44,210 bases of DNA from CAYVTD01 sp964577665 (GTDB lineage Bacteria; Bacteroidota; Ignavibacteria; Kapaibacteriales; UBA2268). The notes under the pieces were generated by a model. That model was not told the origin of the DNA and searched no databases. It worked only from the letters and a program-made list of their open reading frames with translations. Of this stretch, positions 32,115 through 39,590 are shown piece by piece (within the stretch, counting starts at the first letter, position 1; each line of letters opens with the position of its first letter). Location: positions 1-44,210 of the forward strand of contig CAZOBD010000012.1 in assembly GCA_964577665.1 (NCBI GenBank), written 5' to 3'. The position numbers and the translations under genes are program-made.

Positions 32115-33104
32115 ATGGAAACAAAAAGAATTGATGTTTTAAATGCGGATGTAAGCAGAGTAGCTCTGGGTACATGGGCGCTCGGCGGATGGCTGTGGGG
32201 CGGCACCGAAAAAAATGTTCCTCAGGAAACTATACATAAAGCCCTGGATATGGGAATTAATTTTATTGATACAGCGCCGGTTTACGGATTTGGCACATCC
32301 GAGGAATTAGTCGGAAAAGCCGTAAAAGAACATTCTAAAGACAGAGAAAAGATTTTTATCGCAACGAAAGCCGGTTTAGATTGGAAAAATGAAAAACCGT
32401 TCAGAAATTCTTCGATAAAGAGGCTGCAAAAAGAAATTGATGATTCGCTTAGAAGGCTGCAAACCGATTATATTGACATTTACCAGATACATTGGCCCGA
32501 TCCCAAAGAACCTATCGAGAGAACTGCGGAATTTATGAATAAACTTCTTGAGGAAGGTAAAATCAGATCAATTGGAGTAAGCAACTATTCCCCGGAGCAG
32601 ATGGATGCTTTTCGCAGGGAAACCCCGCTGCATTTCTGCCAGCCGCCTTATAATCTCTTCGAAAGAGGCATTGAAGAAGATGTTATGCCCTACTGCAAAG
32701 AAAATGATATAAGAATACTTGCTTACGGTTCAATCTGCCGCGGTCTTCTAAGCGGCAAAATGACAAGAGATACCGAGTTTAAAGATGACGATATCCGCTC
32801 ATGGGATCCTAAATTTCAGGAGCCTCGATATACACAATATCTGCAGGCTGTGGAAATACTTGACGAATACGCCGCTGCAAAATATGATAAAAGGGTCATA
32901 CATCTTGCAGTAAGGTGGGCGCTCGATTCCGGTGCAGACTTTGCTCTCTGGGGCGCCAGAAAACCTGAACAGGTGGAAGATACAGCAGGAGTACCCGGTT
33001 GGAAAATTGACGAAACTGCTATGAAAGAAATATATAAAATTCTGAAAGATACGCTTAAAGATCCGGTTGGTCCCGAGTTTATGGGACCTCCTGCAAGAGA
33101 TTAA
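32115..33104 (+). CDS. Aldo/keto reductase
   Basis: A 329-residue NADPH-dependent TIM-barrel oxidoreductase. The catalytic tetrad is visible: D52 (NFIDTAPVYG), Y57, K85 (ATKAGLDW) and H126 (YQIHWPDP). Cofactor features are GVSNYSPEQM, QPPYNLFERGIE, LAYGSICRGLLSG and the C-terminal ALWGARKPEQVE. This resembles the YdhF/general stress protein 69 branch; the substrate is unknown. A strong GGGAGG site lies 8 bases before the ATG. Apparently a single-gene unit, ended by a repeat copy 8 bases after its stop. Confidence 0.93.
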   Translation: METKRIDVLNADVSRVALGTWALGGWLWGGTEKNVPQETIHKALDMGINFIDTAPVYGFGTSEELVGKAVKEHSKDREKIFIATKAGLDWKNEKPFRNSSIKRLQKEIDDSLRRLQTDYIDIYQIHWPDPKEPIERTAEFMNKLLEEGKIRSIGVSNYSPEQMDAFRRETPLHFCQPPYNLFERGIEEDVMPYCKENDIRILAYGSICRGLLSGKMTRDTEFKDDDIRSWDPKFQEPRYTQYLQAVEILDEYAAAKYDKRVIHLAVRWALDSGADFALWGARKPEQVEDTAGVPGWKIDETAMKEIYKILKDTLKDPVGPEFMGPPARD

Positions 33105-33111
33105 GCGCTAA

Positions 33112-33280
33112 GGGGATGATCATTTTTAGGTAGATTTGCCATATATTGAAAAAAAAGTAATGTAAATGAAAAACCGTAAGGGGCCACGACCCGGCTTTCC
33201 CCAAGGGGAGGGAGCAAGATCATTGAGTTCCTTCCCTTTTGGGGAGGGCCGGGGTGGGGCTTAAAATAAACAGATGAAGC
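33112..33280 (-). repeat. Inverted copy of the array repeat unit
   Basis: Read on the minus strand it follows the 193-bp unit of 2711-3194 from TTCATCTGTTTATTTT through the CCCTCCCC palindromes to the AATCATCCCC-type end, with small changes and a changed central stretch. It starts 8 bases after the aldo/keto reductase stop. Confidence 0.88.
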
Positions 33281-33313
33281 AAAGAGTATTACAATGCCAT
33301 GCTTGCCTGAAAA

Positions 33314-33916
33314 TCATTGAATTATTTTACTATCGAGTACGTTTTGAAGTGTAGCTTTCAGCATAAGCATAACATTTTCAGTATATGGGGGATCATGCCC
33401 CGTATAGACAGTTTTTATGTCGAGCCGGGTAAGTCTTTTTAAAACATCTACATAATCTTTCAGGTATGTTCCTCCCGGAGTTTTTATACTAAGCGGCGTA
33501 TCCCCTGCAAAAAGGACTCCCTCGCTTTCCACATATACAAGTATTGAATCGTTGGAGTGCCCCGGCGCATGTATTATCATTCCTTCTGCATCTCCGATTT
33601 TCAGCTTCATTCCCTCTCTTGCTTTAATATCAACGCCCGGCAGGATGTTCCATGCAATTACTTTTGGATTGAAAGCCTCTTTAATAAATTTCAAACCGCC
33701 TGAATGGTCAAAATGCTCGTGAGTAAGTATTACCTGTTCGACTTTCCTTTTACCTACGCCTGTTGATGTCATAGCAGATATTTCCTCAAGTATATGGCTG
33801 TCCGTGCCGGTATCAATCAGTGTGTTTATATCGCTGATAGCATTCCAGTTGCCGCGTACGTAATAGACATTAGCCGAATATACTTTTGGATTTTTTTTAA
33901 GAATCTCTACACGCAT
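33314..33916 (-). CDS. Metallo-beta-lactamase-fold hydrolase
   Basis: A 200-residue MBL-fold protein. The metal site reads THEHFDHSGG (H66, H68, D70, H71), HAPGHSNDS, FAGDTPLS and a final YTGHDPPY. It is a single-domain protein of glyoxalase II/hydrolase type with no signal peptide. It starts 3 bases after the stop of the CheR-like methyltransferase gene, so the pair is translationally coupled. Substrate unknown. Confidence 0.9.
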   Translation of the reverse strand: MRVEILKKNPKVYSANVYYVRGNWNAISDINTLIDTGTDSHILEEISAMTSTGVGKRKVEQVILTHEHFDHSGGLKFIKEAFNPKVIAWNILPGVDIKAREGMKLKIGDAEGMIIHAPGHSNDSILVYVESEGVLFAGDTPLSIKTPGGTYLKDYVDVLKRLTRLDIKTVYTGHDPPYTENVMLMLKATLQNVLDSKIIQ

Positions 33917-33919
33917 TGT

Positions 33920-34525
33920 TTAACCTATCTTTTGATAGACGTTTGCGTCGCTTGCAAGTTTTTTCCATCTGTTTTTAAGTTCATCGGGCATCTGCTGTGT
34001 CTGCTCGGTGGCAAATATCCCGCCGGGAGAAAGCGATTTCCAAAACATGTCAATCACTTTTATTCTTTCTGACTGTTGAAAATGCAGAAGAACGTTTTTA
34101 CAGAATATCAGGTTATATCCCGTACCTTTAGGCTGTAAAGTAAGCAAATCATGCTTAGCAAACTCCACCCGGGAGCGGATTAAATCGCTTATGCGGTAAT
34201 AATTGTTTTCGTCAAATATTTCAAAATATTTTTTAAAAACATCTTCGGGGATGCGCTTTAAATCCTCGTAGGAATAAACGCCCTTTTTTACAATATCTCC
34301 GAATGTATCGTTTTCGTCTATGTCCGTAGCGTCAATAAATACCCGTTTAAATGGAAAATATCCCATTTTTTCGGCCAGCATTATGGCAAAGGTATATACC
34401 TCAGGTCCCATTGCACAGCCGGCATCCCATACTTTTATCTTGCTGTAACCCTCTACGGTAGGGAGAAAATATTTTATTATCTGAGCAATTGTGTGGCTGT
34501 CTCTGAAAAAAAATGTAAAAGCCAT
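33920..34525 (-). CDS. CheR-like SAM-dependent methyltransferase, no N-terminal domain
   Basis: A 201-residue protein matching the C-terminal catalytic domain of CheR. It begins at the FFRD motif (residues 6-9), continues with the SAM loop VWDAGCAMGPEVYTFAI (CheR has AGCSxGEEPYS), the acidic IDATDIDEN and CKNVLLHFQQSERIK (CheR: RNVLIYF). The N-terminal helical domain of CheR that contacts receptor substrates is missing, and GPE replaces the canonical GEE. No ribosome site is obvious. Paired with the MBL-fold gene rather than with chemotaxis genes, so it may methylate another target. Confidence 0.85.
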   Translation of the reverse strand: MAFTFFFRDSHTIAQIIKYFLPTVEGYSKIKVWDAGCAMGPEVYTFAIMLAEKMGYFPFKRVFIDATDIDENDTFGDIVKKGVYSYEDLKRIPEDVFKKYFEIFDENNYYRISDLIRSRVEFAKHDLLTLQPKGTGYNLIFCKNVLLHFQQSERIKVIDMFWKSLSPGGIFATEQTQQMPDELKNRWKKLASDANVYQKIG

Positions 34526-34637
34526 TTGTTATGAAATCCTTAATCTGAAAAAATTATTGAAAATTAACAAAAATCTAAGATATAGTAGATTACCGTGCAG
34601 AAATATTGCAAGAAACAGCAATTTTTATGAAATCGAA

Positions 34638-36521
34638 TTAATGATTGAAGAGACTCCGCATTTCCTGGGATTCTATCATGCTTTCCGGAAGCAGCAGCTT
34701 GTCAAGATCTTCCTTTGTAAGCAGCTTTTTCTCAAGCACAAGCTCGTAAAGACTGCGCTCTGTTTCGAGAGCTTCTTTAGCCAGCGCGCTGCATTTTTCG
34801 TATCCGAGCGCCGGATTAAGAGCCGTAACAAGTCCGATGCTGTTTTCAACCATTTCGCGGCACACTTTTTCATTTGCCGTAATGCCGTCGATACAGCGGT
34901 ATTTCAAAGTGCCTATGCCGTTTTTCAGCATATCGAGCGATTCGAAAATGCTCTGTGCAATAATCGGCTCCATAACATTTAACTGAAGCTGTCCGGCTTC
35001 TGCCGCCATAGTTACCGTCAGGTCATTTCCGATAACCTTAAATGCTATTTGATTTACCACTTCAGGAATTACCGGATTTACCTTCCCTGGCATAATGGAT
35101 GAACCGGGCTGCATTTTTGGGAGGTTTATCTCGTTGAGCCCCGCACGCGGTCCCGAACTGAGAAGACGCAGATCGTTGCAGATTTTTGAAAGCTTTACCG
35201 CGAGCCTTTTCACTGCGGATGAAAACATGACGAATGATCCTGTGTCCTGAGTGGCTTCCACAAGATTTGTAGCGAGCTTCACAGGCAGATTGGTAATTTC
35301 CCATAAATAGTGAATAACCCTTTCACGGTATTTCGGCTCGGCGTTTATTCCGGTGCCGATGGCAGTGCCGCCGAGGTTAACCTCAAGAAACAGACGTGCA
35401 TTGTCTTCCAGGCGGCGCACCTCTTCCTCCAAGGTTACGGCATAAGTCTCAAACTCCTGTCCGAGAGTCATGGGCACTGCGTCCTGAAGCTGGGTTCTGC
35501 CCATTTTTATTATATGTGAAAACTCTTTGGCTTTTTTACGGAAAGAATCGATAAGTTCCCGAAGTCTTTTTATTAGCTTTTGATTCTTATAGATGAAAGC
35601 TATTTTCAAAGCAGTAGGGTAAACGTCATTTGTCGATTGGGAGAGATTAACGTGATTGTTCGGATGGCAGTGCTCGTACTGACCTTTTTCATAGCCCATT
35701 ATTTCAAGTGCGCGGTTTGCAATCACTTCATTAGCGTTCATATTCGTAGATGTGCCTGCGCCGCCTTGTATCATATCGACTATAAAATGAGTGTGCCATT
35801 TTCCGTTTATTATTTCTTCGCAGGCGGAAGTAATGCCGCTGTAAACTGCCGGTGTTAAGAGCCCTAAGTCATAGTTTGCCTTGGCGCAGGCAAGCTTCAC
35901 CTGTGCAAGTGCAATAATAAGCAATGGGTAATGATTTATGGAGATACCGCTTATATTGAAATTTTCCAGCGCGCGCAGTGTCTGTATCCCGTAATAAAAT
36001 TCAAAAGGAACGTCTCTTTCGCCGAGAAGGTCGTGCTCTTTGCGGGTGCGTCCGGAAATATACTGAGCCGCGGCATCTACCACCTGATTCGTTGTCTGCC
36101 GCATTCTCCTTGCAATTACTCTGGAAACGCGGGAAAGAATTTTTACAACGAGCTGGGGGTTCTCGCCTAAAAGTTCGTTGAACCTGTCGCGGTGTATGGA
36201 AACAATAAGAGAATCTTCTGCCGCGAGGGCGCTGGTTGAGTGAGGATAGTCGTCCATCAGGGCGCCTTCGCTTAGAAAGTCGAATTTTCCGAAGGAAGTA
36301 ATAAGCTTTTCCTTGCCCCATGGAGTGATTTTGAACAGATCTATCATACCGCTTTTTATTACAAAGAGATGGGTTCTCTGCATGTTCTGCTCGAAAAGGT
36401 AATCACCCTTCATGTATTTTTTTGTTTCAACGTTTTCTGCAAGCTTTTCTATTTCCTCATCTGTAAGTTCTTTGAAAAGCTCGATTTCTTTGAGAAATTC
36501 ACATATTTCCCTGTTTTCCAT
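34638..36521 (-). CDS. aspA: Aspartate ammonia-lyase with N-terminal cyclic-nucleotide-binding-type domain
   Basis: A 627-residue fusion. Residues 1 to about 135 form a CRP-like cNMP-binding fold (LFKELTDEEIEKLAENVETK, GDYLFEQN, HLFVIKSGMIDLF, FLSEGALMDDYPHSTSALAA). Residues about 155-620 are a complete aspartase/fumarase-family enzyme: TSTNMNANEVIANRA, HVNLSQSTNDVYPTAL, GRTQLQDAVPMTLGQEF and the signature PGSSIMPGKVNPVIPE (about 470-485). The signature set favours aspartase over fumarase. In the cNMP domain the Arg that binds the ligand phosphate in CRP is His here (PHSTS), so ligand identity is open. A GGGAGTAA site precedes the ATG. 16 bp follow the serine-palmitoyltransferase-like gene, one operon. 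Confidence 0.93.
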   Translation of the reverse strand: MENREICEFLKEIELFKELTDEEIEKLAENVETKKYMKGDYLFEQNMQRTHLFVIKSGMIDLFKITPWGKEKLITSFGKFDFLSEGALMDDYPHSTSALAAEDSLIVSIHRDRFNELLGENPQLVVKILSRVSRVIARRMRQTTNQVVDAAAQYISGRTRKEHDLLGERDVPFEFYYGIQTLRALENFNISGISINHYPLLIIALAQVKLACAKANYDLGLLTPAVYSGITSACEEIINGKWHTHFIVDMIQGGAGTSTNMNANEVIANRALEIMGYEKGQYEHCHPNNHVNLSQSTNDVYPTALKIAFIYKNQKLIKRLRELIDSFRKKAKEFSHIIKMGRTQLQDAVPMTLGQEFETYAVTLEEEVRRLEDNARLFLEVNLGGTAIGTGINAEPKYRERVIHYLWEITNLPVKLATNLVEATQDTGSFVMFSSAVKRLAVKLSKICNDLRLLSSGPRAGLNEINLPKMQPGSSIMPGKVNPVIPEVVNQIAFKVIGNDLTVTMAAEAGQLQLNVMEPIIAQSIFESLDMLKNGIGTLKYRCIDGITANEKVCREMVENSIGLVTALNPALGYEKCSALAKEALETERSLYELVLEKKLLTKEDLDKLLLPESMIESQEMRSLFNH

Positions 36522-36537
36522 AATGTTACTCCCGCAT

Positions 36538-37728
36538 TTAAATTAATCCGAGTTCTTTTCCTGAGACTTTAAACACCTCAAGTATTTTTTCAATATGATG
36601 TTCTTTATGACTTGCCATATAGCTTGTTCGCATCATAGACATATTCGGCGGCACTCCGGGAGGAACGAAGGCGTTTACAAAAACACCCCTGTCGAAAAGC
36701 TTTCTCCAGAAAAGAAGAGCCTTTTCGAAATCGCCCACAATGACCGGTACGATTGCAGTTTTGTGTTCAACAATGTGGAAACCGAGGTCTTTAAATCCTC
36801 TGCGAGCCATATCTGTAATGCTTATCAGCCTGTCAACGAGTTCCGGCTGCTCCTCAAGAATATCGAGGGCGGCAAGAGTGGCTGCACATGAAGACGGCGT
36901 AGGGCTGGCGCTGAAAATAATCGCTGCGGATATATGCTTCAGATAGTTTATAACTCTTTCCGGTCCGGCGACGAATCCTCCGAGAGAAGCAAATGTTTTT
37001 GAAAAAGTGCCCATAGTCAGGTCAGTATCCGAAGTAAGCCCGTAATGGCTTGCCGTGCCTCTGCCTCCTTTGCCGATAACTCCGATAGAATGCGCGTCGT
37101 CAACTAAGATACGGGCGCCGTATTTCTTTGAAAGCCTTACCATTTCGGGAAGATTAGTTATCTCACCGGTTACGGAAAAAACGCCGTCGGTAACGATGAA
37201 CTTACCGGCAGATTCCGGCAGATTCTTCAGAACGCGCTCGAGGTCATCCATATTGCTGTGTTTGTAGCGGGCAAAATCTGCAAAAGCGCCTTTCGCCATC
37301 ATGGCGCCGTTTACTATGCTGGCGTGATTTTCTTTGTCGGAGATAATGTAGTCACCTTTTTGGGGAAGAACGCCTATCGTGCCGAGAGCAGTCTGATAGC
37401 CCGTGCTGAAAAGCAGGACTGCCTCGTATCCGAGAAACCTTGCCAGCCGCTGCTCCAGTTTTATATGAAGGTCAAGCGTACCCGTAAGATAGCGGGAGCC
37501 GGAGCATCCCGTGCCGTATTTTCTGATGGCATCGTGGGCAGCTTCCTTTACCTTTGGATGATTAGTAAGACCAAGATAATTATTGGAACCTGCCATTATC
37601 ATCTTTGTTCCGCTAACAAAAACCTCAGGACCTTCATTCTCCTCAATTGGATGGAAATAAGGATAGAGGTTCATTTTTTTTACTTCGTCCGCTTTCGTAA
37701 AGTTGTAGCATTTTTCAAAAATATCCAC
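36538..37728 (-). CDS. PLP-dependent alpha-oxoamine synthase, serine palmitoyltransferase-like
   Basis: A 396-residue enzyme of the AONS/KBL/SPT family that joins an acyl-CoA to an amino acid. PLP Lys lies in GTFSKTFASLGGFVAG (about 245). Other motifs: IMAGSNNYLGLTNHPKVKEA, GTGCSGSRYLTGTLDLHIKLE, DKENHASIVNGAMM and VDDAHSIGVIGKGGRGTASH. The N-terminus PYFHPIEENEGPEVFVSG matches bacterial serine palmitoyltransferases better than KBL or BioF, pointing to sphingolipid synthesis, which is known in Bacteroidota. KBL or BioF remain possible. First gene of an operon with the aspartase fusion. Confidence 0.85.
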   Translation of the reverse strand: MDIFEKCYNFTKADEVKKMNLYPYFHPIEENEGPEVFVSGTKMIMAGSNNYLGLTNHPKVKEAAHDAIRKYGTGCSGSRYLTGTLDLHIKLEQRLARFLGYEAVLLFSTGYQTALGTIGVLPQKGDYIISDKENHASIVNGAMMAKGAFADFARYKHSNMDDLERVLKNLPESAGKFIVTDGVFSVTGEITNLPEMVRLSKKYGARILVDDAHSIGVIGKGGRGTASHYGLTSDTDLTMGTFSKTFASLGGFVAGPERVINYLKHISAAIIFSASPTPSSCAATLAALDILEEQPELVDRLISITDMARRGFKDLGFHIVEHKTAIVPVIVGDFEKALLFWRKLFDRGVFVNAFVPPGVPPNMSMMRTSYMASHKEHHIEKILEVFKVSGKELGLI

Positions 37729-37945
37729 TATTCACTCCGATTTATACCAATAACATTATTAGCTTTATCTAAAATAACAAAAAACAAATATGATAAAATT
37801 TCCGCTGCTATCAAAGAACTTTTTATTTCGGCGTAATTTTTGATGTATATTATCCATAAAAATATAATCCTTGATTTTTGGAAAAAATATACGTCAAAAT
37901 ACTTCTTTTAAATGTTAAAGAAAAGTAAAAAAAATGTAAAGATAC

Positions 37946-37976
37946 TTGACATTGATAAAAATATTTCGTATATTTG
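37946..37976 (+). promoter_or_regulatory. Promoter of initiator tRNA-Met
   Basis: TTG (37946-37948) of TTGACA, then 20 bases, then TATATTTG (37969-37976). This fits the Bacteroidota TTG-N17-23-TAnnTTTG consensus; TTGACA-N17-TATATT also fits a classical sigma70 promoter. The tRNA starts 12 bases after the final G, the same distance as for tRNA-Cys. Confidence 0.85.
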
Positions 37977-37987
37977 TAATTCGTCAT

Positions 37988-38060
<73 letters not shown>

Positions 38061-38076
38061 CAAAATGCTTGATTTT

Positions 38077-38118
38077 AAAAGGCTTACCTGATTCATTAGA
38101 ACTGGTAAGCCTTTTTTT
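38077..38118 (+). terminator. Terminator of initiator tRNA gene
   Basis: 12-bp perfect stem AAAAGGCTTACC (38077-38088) and GGTAAGCCTTTT (38104-38115) with a 15-nt loop, running into a T-run to 38118. After it, 38119-38323 shows no gene or recognised repeat. Confidence 0.93.
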
Positions 38119-38323
38119 ATGGTAATCTCCCGCCGGAATATTTAGCCTATCTGCAATTAAATGTCATTGTCAGGAAAGTCAGAGGCAAAGAAATCTCAAA
38201 AGCTCTGCATATAGGGTTGGAGAATGCTTCGCCTGGCACGCAGTAAACGTGTTATTTATGGGGAGCGCGGTGAAAAAAGATGGGATTCGTCTCGCAGGCG
38301 TAGTTCATCTGCAAGGTAAAGAG

Positions 38324-39094
38324 TTAATCAGCTTTGGGTGGTTTCCAGCCGTTTCTTTTCCATGAAATCAGTTCGATGTTGACATTTCCGACGTAAACGC
38401 GAACCTTAGCTTTTATGGGTACTTTGGCATCGTCGTCGCTGAACCATCCTTCAAATTTACCGGTCATGCCGTAAACGCCTTCTCCTTCCAAAACTCCACT
38501 AAAGTAAACAGTTTTTACGGGATATTTTACCGCATCAATTTCAGACTTTTCTTTCCTGCCGTAAAAGCTGATGGTGGTGGTAGTAGTATCACTAATATGA
38601 CAAGGTATGCGGATGCGCTTTTTTGAGAAAAGTTTATCTCGGGCAAAGAAAAAGAGGGACATCCCTTCGTTATATTTTTTTTCTATGGCTATGGTGTCTG
38701 CATCGAGGAGCTTATTGTTTTTCCATCGGCTTGCTTCTATTGCACCTTTGTCATATTCAAACTGAAGCTCTTCGTATATCCATTCATCTCCGTCTTTGAC
38801 ATTTGATTCGAAGTGCCGGGAAAAATTAAGTGATTTGTCCATCCAGCTTTTATAAATAACGTGCAGATTTACGAAAGGTATGCCCGAATAAGAACGGATA
38901 ACAGCTTTTGCTCTGTACACGGGACTGCCTTCAAATTCGGCTTCGCCCTCGCTGATTATCCTTATAGAGCCAAGCTTAATGCCCAGATAGGAAACCTCGT
39001 AGGTTAAGTCCTCTCCGGGCATGTAAGTGCCTGCTTTTAGATGTCCTGCTGTAAAAAACAAAAAAGTGATTAAAAGACATATGCGAAATATCAT
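38324..39094 (-). CDS. DUF3108-like exported protein
   Basis: A 256-residue secreted beta-rich protein. I place the start at ATG 39094 (MIFRICLLITFLFFTAGHLK), since AAGGAAGGAAG lies right before it; the TTG seven codons upstream is unlikely. The signal peptide spans about 1-21 (cleavage near LKA-GTYM). The body begins with YMPGEDLTYEVSYLGIKLGS, the usual opening of DUF3108 proteins, and ends with VPIKAKVRVYVGNVNIELIS. The family is periplasmic, of unknown function, with a lipocalin-like or beta-sandwich shape. Its 5' leader is only about 20 bases from the repeat region 39131-39251. Confidence 0.83.
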   Translation of the reverse strand: MIFRICLLITFLFFTAGHLKAGTYMPGEDLTYEVSYLGIKLGSIRIISEGEAEFEGSPVYRAKAVIRSYSGIPFVNLHVIYKSWMDKSLNFSRHFESNVKDGDEWIYEELQFEYDKGAIEASRWKNNKLLDADTIAIEKKYNEGMSLFFFARDKLFSKKRIRIPCHISDTTTTTISFYGRKEKSEIDAVKYPVKTVYFSGVLEGEGVYGMTGKFEGWFSDDDAKVPIKAKVRVYVGNVNIELISWKRNGWKPPKAD

Positions 39095-39130
39095 TCTTCC
39101 TTCCTTTTTATTCAAATGTTTATTTTTTTC

Positions 39131-39251
39131 TGTTTCTCGAGATGGACTCCACTTCTAAAGTGGAGTCCATCTTAATCTCAATGGTCGCGTTCCATCTGTC
39201 TGTTTCTCGAGATGGACTCCACTTCTAAAGTGGAGTCCATCTTAATCTCAA
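39131..39251. repeat. 70-bp tandem duplication carrying the GATGGACTCCACTT palindrome twice
   Basis: TGTTTCTCGA starts copies at 39131 and 39201. Each holds a perfect 14-bp palindrome (39141-39171 and 39211-39241) with loop CTA. The intervening ATGGTCGCGTTCCATCTGTC resembles the scaffold's CATGGTCGTTTCATCTGT at 29290-29307. Confidence 0.9.
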
Positions 39252-39358
39252 ATCATTAATTTAGCTCCCTCCCCTTGGGGAGGGCCGGGGTGGGATCTCT
39301 TCCGGCTTTTCATTTACTTCCAGCATATCTACCTAAAAATAATCATCCCCTTGTGTGT
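39252..39358 (+). repeat. Partial copy of the 193-bp array unit
   Basis: Enters the unit at ATCATTAATTTAGCTCCCTC, carries one CCCTCCCC/GGGGAGGG palindrome, CTTCCGGCTTTTCATTTAC and the CATATCTACCTAAAAATAAT end. The 5' CCCTCCCC palindrome of the full unit is absent. Confidence 0.8.
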
Positions 39359-39405
39359 TTTCAAAAATCATGGATGTTTCATCTATGTATTTTGCTTTGC
39401 GTTTC

Positions 39406-39438
39406 AGATGTCCGACATCTGGCAGATGTTGGACATCT
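39406..39438 (+). repeat. AGATGTCC palindromic module
   Basis: Copy with central base G and one G-T mismatch between the arms, followed by TTTTTCAT. It lies on the scaffold TTTCATCTATGTATTTTGC, and a REP-like element follows 18 bases later. Confidence 0.85.
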
Positions 39439-39456
39439 TTTTCATCCTGCTGCTAA

Positions 39457-39491
39457 GTCATTGCGAGGAGCGGAGCGACGAAGCAATCTCC
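39457..39491 (+). repeat. REP-like element (GTCATTGCGAGGAGCGGAGC type)
   Basis: Second copy of the element at 3255-3289, here closer to the widespread form GTCATTGCGAGGAGCGxAGC..GAAGCAATCTCC, again placed right after the AGATGTCC palindrome. Confidence 0.75.
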
Positions 39492-39590
39492 TGCCTTATG
39501 CAAATTTCTTAGAGATTGCTTTAAGTTCATATTCATTCCCTTATGTGATTTTCTTAATCATTTCCATCTGAGATTTACCATTTATCAGTT

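Noticed and set aside
37258..37836. 192-codon plus-strand frame opposite the oxoamine synthase gene
   Set aside because: It is antisense to conserved PLP-enzyme coding sequence, has no ribosome site, and runs into AT-rich spacer.
38119..38323. Possible small RNA or integration remnant after the initiator tRNA
   Set aside because: I found no hairpin plus T-run, no repeat of the tRNA 3' end and no coding frame; nothing to support it.
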